Positions 59,405 to 64,000 of a DNA stretch of 64,000 nucleotides are shown here, piece by piece (position 1 is the first letter of the stretch; each line of letters begins with the position of its first letter). The DNA lies in contig OY970288.1 of the NCBI GenBank assembly GCA_963716085.1, positions 6,014,001 to 6,078,000 of the forward strand, written 5' to 3'. Under the pieces are notes generated by a model. The model did no database searches and was not told the origin of the DNA. It saw only the letters and a program-made list of their open reading frames with translations. This DNA is from Persicitalea sp963716085 (GTDB taxonomy: Bacteria; Bacteroidota; Bacteroidia; Cytophagales; Spirosomataceae). A program made the translations under genes and the position numbers.

Positions 59405-60934
59405 TTGAGCGTACTGAAAAAACTGGCGGGCGATACCGCCACTTACGGCGTCAGCACCATGCTGGCGCGGCTGCTGAACTACCTGCTGGTGTTCATCTAC
59501 GCGAGCTTCGACCCGTCGCTGATGGCCGTGCAGGTGCAGCTTTACGCTTACGCCGGGTTCCTTTTCGTCATCTACACTTTCGGGATGGAAACCTCCTTCT
59601 TCCGCTTTGCGCGGGAAGAGGAGGACAAGCAGCAGTACTACAACCTCATTCTGAGCGCGGTGATGGCGGTCAGCGTCTTAATCTCGGCGCTGGTTATTGT
59701 GTTCGCCGACCCCATCGCCCGGTTTATCGAATACCCCGAGGAGGGCACCCTGGTCCGTTGGATGGGAATTATCATGGCTACCGACGGCATCGTTTCCATT
59801 CCTTTCGCTCGCTTGCGTCTGGAGCGGAAAGCGAAGAAGTTTGTGCGTATCCGCATCACCAACATTCTGATAAACATCGGTCTGAATGTTTTCTTTCTGA
59901 TCGTTTGCCGTAATATTTACGAGGGCGAGTACCTGCCTGCCCTGCGGCCTTGGGTGGCGCAGATTTATAATCCCAATGCTCCCGCCACCTACATCGTGTT
60001 GGCCAACCTTATCGCCAACCTCACCTTTTTTTGGTTTCTGCGGCAGGAGTTGCAGAAATTTCGCTTTGTCTGGGCCTGGAAGATTTTCCGCCCGGTCTGG
60101 GTGTACGCCTTGCCCATCATGCTCATGAATATCGCGGGCGTAGCCAACCTGCTCTTCGACCGGATGTTTCTGCAGTACCTATTGCCCGAGGGTTTCTATC
60201 CTGGCCAAACTACCCGCGACGCCATTGGAATCTACGGACAGGCGATGAAGCTTTCTATTTTCATGAATCTGGCGATTACAGCCTTCAAGTACGCCGCCGA
60301 ACCTTTCTTTTTTACCAAAGCCGAGGATAAAAATGCGCCGGAAGTCTTTGCCGATGTCATGAAATGGTTCATAATCGTCTGCGTGCTGATGGGCGTGGCG
60401 ATTTGCCTCAACCTGAACGTGCTGGCCGATATTTTCCTAAGTCTCAAAATCTACCATGAGGGGCTGCCCGTCGTACCGTGGCTGCTGTTGGGCTTTCTCT
60501 TCCTGGGGATTTACTACAACCTGGCCACGTGGTTTAAGCTCACCGACAAAACCCAGTATGGCACCTACCTGACTCTCACGGGAGCTTCCATCACGGCCCT
60601 TCTCAACTACCTGCTGGTTCCTCGGATGGGCTACCTCGGCTGCGCCCTGGCCTTTGCCTCCTCTTCGGTGGTAATGACGACGCTCTGCTATTTGTTTGGG
60701 CAAAAGTTCTACCCCGTGCCCTATAAGGTCGGCTCGGCGTTGGGTTACGTACTTTTCGGAGCAGTAATCGTGTACCTGGCCGGGCTACTGCCCCGCTACG
60801 ATTTTTGGATCGAACTGGCAGGAGGAATCATGGCTTCTGCAATTTTCGCCGCCATCATTCTATTCATTGAAAGAAATACTCTGCCATCTCGCTTTCGTCG
60901 CTATCTGGGGAGTAGCAAAATTCATAATTCATAA
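59405..60934 (+). CDS. Polysaccharide flippase (Wzx/MATE-type)
   Basis: A 509-aa integral membrane protein with about fourteen helices. KKLAGDTATYGVSTMLARLLNYLLVFIYA at the start and internal MetGluThr...FFRFAREEEDKQQY resemble the polysaccharide biosynthesis (RfbX/Wzx) family of the MOP flippase superfamily, which moves undecaprenyl-linked repeat units across the inner membrane. TTG 59405 is the only start near the conserved N-terminus. Its last codons KIHNS and stop are encoded by a period-7 array. Far from the sugar operon at 1-13.4 kb; may serve that or another glycan. Confidence 0.85.
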   Translation: MSVLKKLAGDTATYGVSTMLARLLNYLLVFIYASFDPSLMAVQVQLYAYAGFLFVIYTFGMETSFFRFAREEEDKQQYYNLILSAVMAVSVLISALVIVFADPIARFIEYPEEGTLVRWMGIIMATDGIVSIPFARLRLERKAKKFVRIRITNILINIGLNVFFLIVCRNIYEGEYLPALRPWVAQIYNPNAPATYIVLANLIANLTFFWFLRQELQKFRFVWAWKIFRPVWVYALPIMLMNIAGVANLLFDRMFLQYLLPEGFYPGQTTRDAIGIYGQAMKLSIFMNLAITAFKYAAEPFFFTKAEDKNAPEVFADVMKWFIIVCVLMGVAICLNLNVLADIFLSLKIYHEGLPVVPWLLLGFLFLGIYYNLATWFKLTDKTQYGTYLTLTGASITALLNYLLVPRMGYLGCALAFASSSVVMTTLCYLFGQKFYPVPYKVGSALGYVLFGAVIVYLAGLLPRYDFWIELAGGIMASAIFAAIILFIERNTLPSRFRRYLGSSKIHNS

Positions 60935-60951
60935 CTCATCATTCATTTACT
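60919..60951. repeat. Period-7 array ATTCATA at flippase 3' end
   Basis: ATTCATA-type heptamers overlap the flippase stop codon (60932-60934) and run into the end of the convergent ABC ATPase gene. Confidence 0.75.
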
Positions 60952-61693
60952 CCCGCATATCCCGTAGCAGCTTATTGGAGAAAACAAACTCATTCAACGC
61001 CTCTACGTCGGAGTGCATGATGGAATGATTGTCGCCTTCCCAAAGCTTCTTTCCTTTTTGTAAGAAAATCACGTTGTCGCCTATTTCCATCACGGAGTTC
61101 ATATCGTGCGTGATGACCAGCGTCGTAATCTTATATTCGTCGGTAATTTCGCGGATCAGTTCGTCGATTTTCACGCCTGTAAGCGGATCTAATCCGGAGT
61201 TGGGCTCGTCGCAGAAGAGGTACTTGGGGTTCATGACGATGGCGCGGGCGATGGCCACGCGCTTTTTCATGCCGCCGCTGATTTCGGAAGGCATAAGCTT
61301 GCCCGTTTTTTCCAGCCCCACGCGCTGCAGGCAAAACTCCACCCGCTCGCGCTTCTCGTCCGCCGACTGATCGCCCAGCATATCCAGCGGGAATTGTACG
61401 TTTTGGTGGACGGTCTGGGAGTCGAACAGCGCGCCACCCTGGAACAGCACGCCCATTTCGCGGCGAATGGATTGCTGTTCCTCCTTCTCGCTACCGTAAA
61501 AACTGCGGCCGTTGTAGAGAACCTCGCCCGCATCGGGCCGTACCAGGCCGATGATGCACTTCAGCAGCACGCTTTTGCCCGTACCGCTACCACCGATAAT
61601 GAGGTTGGTTTCGCCCTGCCGCAACTTGCAGCTGATGCCTTTCAGTACGTCGTTGTCGCCAAAGGACTTGGCGATGTCTTTTATTTCGATCAT
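60947..61693 (-). CDS. ABC transporter ATP-binding protein (MlaF/Ttg2A-like)
   Basis: A 248-aa ATPase. Walker A GGSGTGKSVLLK (about 34-45), signature EISGGMKKRVAIARA, Walker B YLFCDEPNSGLDP, and H-loop ITHDMN. Belongs to the MCE-associated Mla ATPases that drive lipid (phospholipid) movement between membranes. Pairs with the MlaE-like permease 88 bp upstream on the same strand. No MlaD (MCE) gene is seen in the window. The upstream gap has a heptamer repeat and a perfect palindrome. Confidence 0.92.
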   Translation of the reverse strand: MIEIKDIAKSFGDNDVLKGISCKLRQGETNLIIGGSGTGKSVLLKCIIGLVRPDAGEVLYNGRSFYGSEKEEQQSIRREMGVLFQGGALFDSQTVHQNVQFPLDMLGDQSADEKRERVEFCLQRVGLEKTGKLMPSEISGGMKKRVAIARAIVMNPKYLFCDEPNSGLDPLTGVKIDELIREITDEYKITTLVITHDMNSVMEIGDNVIFLQKGKKLWEGDNHSIMHSDVEALNEFVFSNKLLRDMRE

Positions 61694-61697
61694 AATT

Positions 61698-61717
61698 AGC
61701 TATCGGCTATCGGCTGG
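61698..61717. repeat. Period-7 repeat GCTATCG before ABC ATPase gene
   Basis: Two and a half copies of GCTATCG, four bases from the start codon of the ATPase gene (minus strand). Confidence 0.65.
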
Positions 61718-61739
61718 GCACGGGTTGCTTTCGCCTGCT

Positions 61740-61759
61740 AGACGAGGCATGCCTCGTCT
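61740..61759. repeat. Perfect 20-bp palindrome
   Basis: AGACGAGGCATGCCTCGTCT reads the same on both strands. It lies in the 87-bp gap between the Mla-type permease and ATPase genes. Similar self-complementary elements are dispersed in some bacterial genomes. Confidence 0.75.
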
Positions 61760-61780
61760 CTACATTGCTTTGTGCCCTTT

Positions 61781-62509
61781 TCACAAAAACAACTGCGCTA
61801 AAATGTAATCCGCTATCAGAATGGCAATACAACTCGTGGTAACGGCCTGGGTGCTCGATTGCCCTACTTCCAGCGCCCCACCCCGGGTAAAATAGCCCTG
61901 ATAGGCTGAAATAGTTGCAATGAGAAATCCGAAAACCACGGGCTTTACGCACATGAAAAAAACGTTGAAAGGTACGAAGCCATCCCGGATGCCATACACG
62001 TAATCGCGCGGGGAAATGACGCCCGACAGCGTTCCGGCCAGGTAGCCGCCCAATATGCCCAGAAACGCCGCCATAATCACCAGCATTGGGAAGGTGATCA
62101 TAGCCGCCAGCACCTTGGGCAGCACCAGGTACGACGCCGAGTTGATGCCCATGACTTCCAGCGCGTCTACCTGCTCGGTGATGCGCATAGTACCCAGTTC
62201 ACCGGCGATATTGGAACCAACTTTTCCGGCCAGCACAATGCAGGTAATGGTGGGGGCAAGTTCAAGAATCACCATGTCGCGCACCACCAGCGATACGGTG
62301 GAGACGGGGATGATGGGGCTCACCAGGTTGTAGGCCGTCTGGATGCAGGAAACCGCACCGATGAAAGTAGAAACGATGGCCACGATCAATACCGAACTGG
62401 TGCCGATGCTCACGCACTCTTCCATAAAACGCTGCCAATAGACCTTCATTTTTTCCCGGCGCGTGAAGAGCGCCCCCAAAAAAATGAAGTATTTGCCGAT
62501 GATCGCCAT
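61781..62509 (-). CDS. MlaE-type ABC transporter permease
   Basis: A 242-aa membrane permease of the MlaE/YrbE family, with five or six helices and the conserved EQVDALEVMGINSASYLVLPKVLAAM segment (about 112-137), the coupling loop that docks to the ATPase. Together with the downstream ATPase it forms the core of an Mla-like lipid transport system in the inner membrane. Divergent from the SDR gene with a 61-bp gap. Confidence 0.92.
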   Translation of the reverse strand: MAIIGKYFIFLGALFTRREKMKVYWQRFMEECVSIGTSSVLIVAIVSTFIGAVSCIQTAYNLVSPIIPVSTVSLVVRDMVILELAPTITCIVLAGKVGSNIAGELGTMRITEQVDALEVMGINSASYLVLPKVLAAMITFPMLVIMAAFLGILGGYLAGTLSGVISPRDYVYGIRDGFVPFNVFFMCVKPVVFGFLIATISAYQGYFTRGGALEVGQSSTQAVTTSCIAILIADYILAQLFL

Positions 62510-62570
62510 GAAATATGATCTTTATCCGATAATTTCGGGAAAATTAGAAAAAATAGCCCCAAACAAAAAA

Positions 62571-63287
62571 ATGAACCCACTTGCCGTCATCACCGGAGGA
62601 ACCAAAGGAATAGGTCGCGCCACCGCCGAGCGCTTTCTGGCCGAAGGCTTCGACGTAGTCACCTGCGCCCGTCAGTTGAACGACCTTGAAGCGTTCAGCG
62701 AACAAGCTACGAGTCGTTTTCCCGGCGTCAGACTCTTTATAAAACAAGCTGATCTCTCATTGCGGAACGAAACCGCCGGCTTTGTGGCCTTTGTCGAGGC
62801 ATTGACCCGGCCCGTGGCGGTGCTGGTCAACAACACGGGCGTATTCGTCCCCGGACAACTGCACTCAGAACCCGAGGGTATCCTCGAACGTTCCATCGAA
62901 ACCAACGTTTACAGCGCCTACCACATTACCCGTGGGCTGTTGCCGAAAATGATAGCTGAAAAGAGCGGCCATATCTTCAATATCTGCTCCACAGCGAGCC
63001 TGATGGCCTATCCTAACGGCGGTTCCTACGCCATTTCCAAGTTCGCGCTCTACGGCATGACCAAGGGCTTCCGGGAGGAGTTGAAGCCTTTTGGCATCAA
63101 AGTGACGGCGGTGCTGCCCGGCCCGACGCTTACCGCAAGCTGGGCGGGCACCGATCTGCCCGAATCGCGATTTATGAAGTCCGAAGACGTCGCCGAGAGC
63201 ATCTGGTCGGCTTATAATCTGTCGCCTGCGGCGGTGATCGAGGAGATTTTGATGCGGCCCGTAGCGGGCGATATTGGCGGTAATTAG
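62571..63287 (+). CDS. Short-chain dehydrogenase/reductase (SDR)
   Basis: A 238-aa Rossmann oxidoreductase. ATG 62571 (MNPLAVITGGTKGIGRATAERFL) was chosen over an upstream frame start. Nucleotide motif TGGTKGIG (9-16), NNTG, catalytic Ser in CSTASLMAY and YxxxK in YAISK. Probably an NAD(P)-dependent reductase, with FabG-like properties; substrate unknown. It follows the divergent MlaE gene and precedes the ROK kinase in the same direction. Confidence 0.9.
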   Translation: MNPLAVITGGTKGIGRATAERFLAEGFDVVTCARQLNDLEAFSEQATSRFPGVRLFIKQADLSLRNETAGFVAFVEALTRPVAVLVNNTGVFVPGQLHSEPEGILERSIETNVYSAYHITRGLLPKMIAEKSGHIFNICSTASLMAYPNGGSYAISKFALYGMTKGFREELKPFGIKVTAVLPGPTLTASWAGTDLPESRFMKSEDVAESIWSAYNLSPAAVIEEILMRPVAGDIGGN

Positions 63288-63361
63288 GCGAATTGGCCGA
63301 TAAATTATTAACTTTCCCCTTCAAAACTCCCTATACCTTACCTCATACTTTACAGAATTTC

Positions 63362-64000
63362 ATGGATCAGTACCTCGGCATAGACGTAGGCGGCACCAAC
63401 GTCAAGATGGGCATCGTGGATGCGACAAACGGCAGAATCTCCAATTTTTACAGCCACGATACCGCCAGTTGGCGCAAATCGGGTCACTTCGTCGAGCGCC
63501 TGGGCGACGCCATTGCGCTGCAACTGCTGGAAGAGCCGCACGTCAAGCGCACGGGCATCGGCGTACCGGGCCTCATCACCCGCGACCGCAGCACACTGAT
63601 TGAAATTACCGCCATCCCCGAGATCGACGGCGTCCGTATCGTTCCCGAGTTGACCGCCCGCTTTCCCGGCCACACCTTTTTCCTGGAAAACGACGCCAAC
63701 GCGGCGGCTTTGGGGGAATACTATTTTGGGGAGGAAAAACTACCAGAGGATTATATCTTCGTTACCCTCGGCACGGGCATCGGCGGGGCGGCCATCATCG
63801 ACAAGAAGGTTTTCAAGGGCGGTGGCGGCAACGCCATGGAGCCGGGGCACGTGCCCTCGCGCCACGGTCGGGTACTGGAACGCAACATAGGTAAAGTGGA
63901 GCTCCTGTCAATGGCCACCGAGATGCGGGCCGCCTACAAAGGGGAAACCTCATTGCCCAACGATGGCACCATCTCCACCACGGGCCTGGTCGCCGCTGCC
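63362..64000 (+). CDS. ROK-family sugar kinase, 3' end outside window
   Basis: The first 213 codons of a ROK-family protein: GIDVGGTNVKMG (phosphate-1 loop, residues 5-16), LENDANAAALGEYYFG (catalytic Asp in NDAN), and LGTGIGG (phosphate-2). It would phosphorylate glucose or a related sugar. Downstream, EPGHVPSRHGRVLERNIGK stands where most ROK proteins have the zinc-binding GHxxx...CxCGxxGCxE motif; the cysteines are missing. This fits polyphosphate- or short-ROK glucokinases, but a transcriptional-repressor ROK is excluded by the lack of an HTH. The gene continues past 64,000. Confidence 0.85.
   Translation, partial: MDQYLGIDVGGTNVKMGIVDATNGRISNFYSHDTASWRKSGHFVERLGDAIALQLLEEPHVKRTGIGVPGLITRDRSTLIEITAIPEIDGVRIVPELTARFPGHTFFLENDANAAALGEYYFGEEKLPEDYIFVTLGTGIGGAAIIDKKVFKGGGGNAMEPGHVPSRHGRVLERNIGKVELLSMATEMRAAYKGETSLPNDGTISTTGLVAAA

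Overview
The window is a chromosomal segment of a Bacteroidota bacterium, most likely an aerobic Cytophagales (Spirosomataceae-like) relative. The evidence is type IX secretion (T9SS) C-terminal sorting domains, several Bacteroidota-type promoters (TAnnTTTG at -7, best seen before the tRNA-Gln gene), lipoproteins, DUF4292 and paired rhomboid genes beside mutL, all typical of that phylum. The genus is inference. No rRNA, CRISPR array or prophage was seen.

Layout. 1-13,447: a tightly packed, one-direction surface-polysaccharide operon. It holds seven glycosyltransferases or likely glycosyltransferases, an uncharacterised GT-B-like protein, a hexapeptide acetyltransferase, an AsnB-type amidotransferase, a membrane protein and an O-antigen ligase/polymerase-like protein, and ends in a strong hairpin. 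13.7-20.7 kb: TerC, a frameshifted RluB-type pseudouridine synthase, acetoacetyl-CoA synthetase, the CtpA protease, and a DUF2442 gene broken by an in-frame TGA. 20.8-25 kb: an AT-richer accessory patch with a Crp-like regulator, a frameshifted T9SS metalloprotease, lipoproteins and a 46-aa secreted peptide. 25.4-33 kb: dxs, two rhomboids, mutL, small membrane proteins and an RluA-type synthase. 33.2-34.6 kb: a decayed IS3-family element next to a gene fragment. 34.6-42.7 kb: panB, EnvC-DUF4292-TPR, a RES/Xre toxin-antitoxin pair and a DUF72 gene. 42.8-51.8 kb: an M28 peptidase, an aminotransferase, PspC, a thiolase, an aldo/keto reductase, a GH32 enzyme and a sugar porter. 51.9-54.4 kb: a T9SS metallophosphoesterase gene destroyed by an IS481-family insertion (6-bp target duplication, frame restored on in-silico excision) plus an internal deletion. 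54.4-64 kb: ribokinase, a sugar permease, fabD, tRNA-Gln, a TetR regulator, a flippase, an Mla-type ABC pair, an SDR and a partial ROK kinase.

The signal least explained by the genes is a set of short tandem repeats of period 7 or 8 in at least 14 gaps from 16.5 to 61.7 kb. The words differ between loci but the period does not. They often form inverted pairs, often lie directly against a start or stop codon, and in one case supply the start codon of a gene. None was seen in the polysaccharide operon. Other points of note are four exact 11-bp-phased operator repeats before the RES/Xre pair, a dispersed hairpin repeat with compensatory stem changes (one copy encodes the core of a signal peptide), and a candidate small RNA at 41.6 kb. 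Several single-base lesions (rluB, the metalloprotease, both transposases) could be real decay or assembly error and should be checked against reads.
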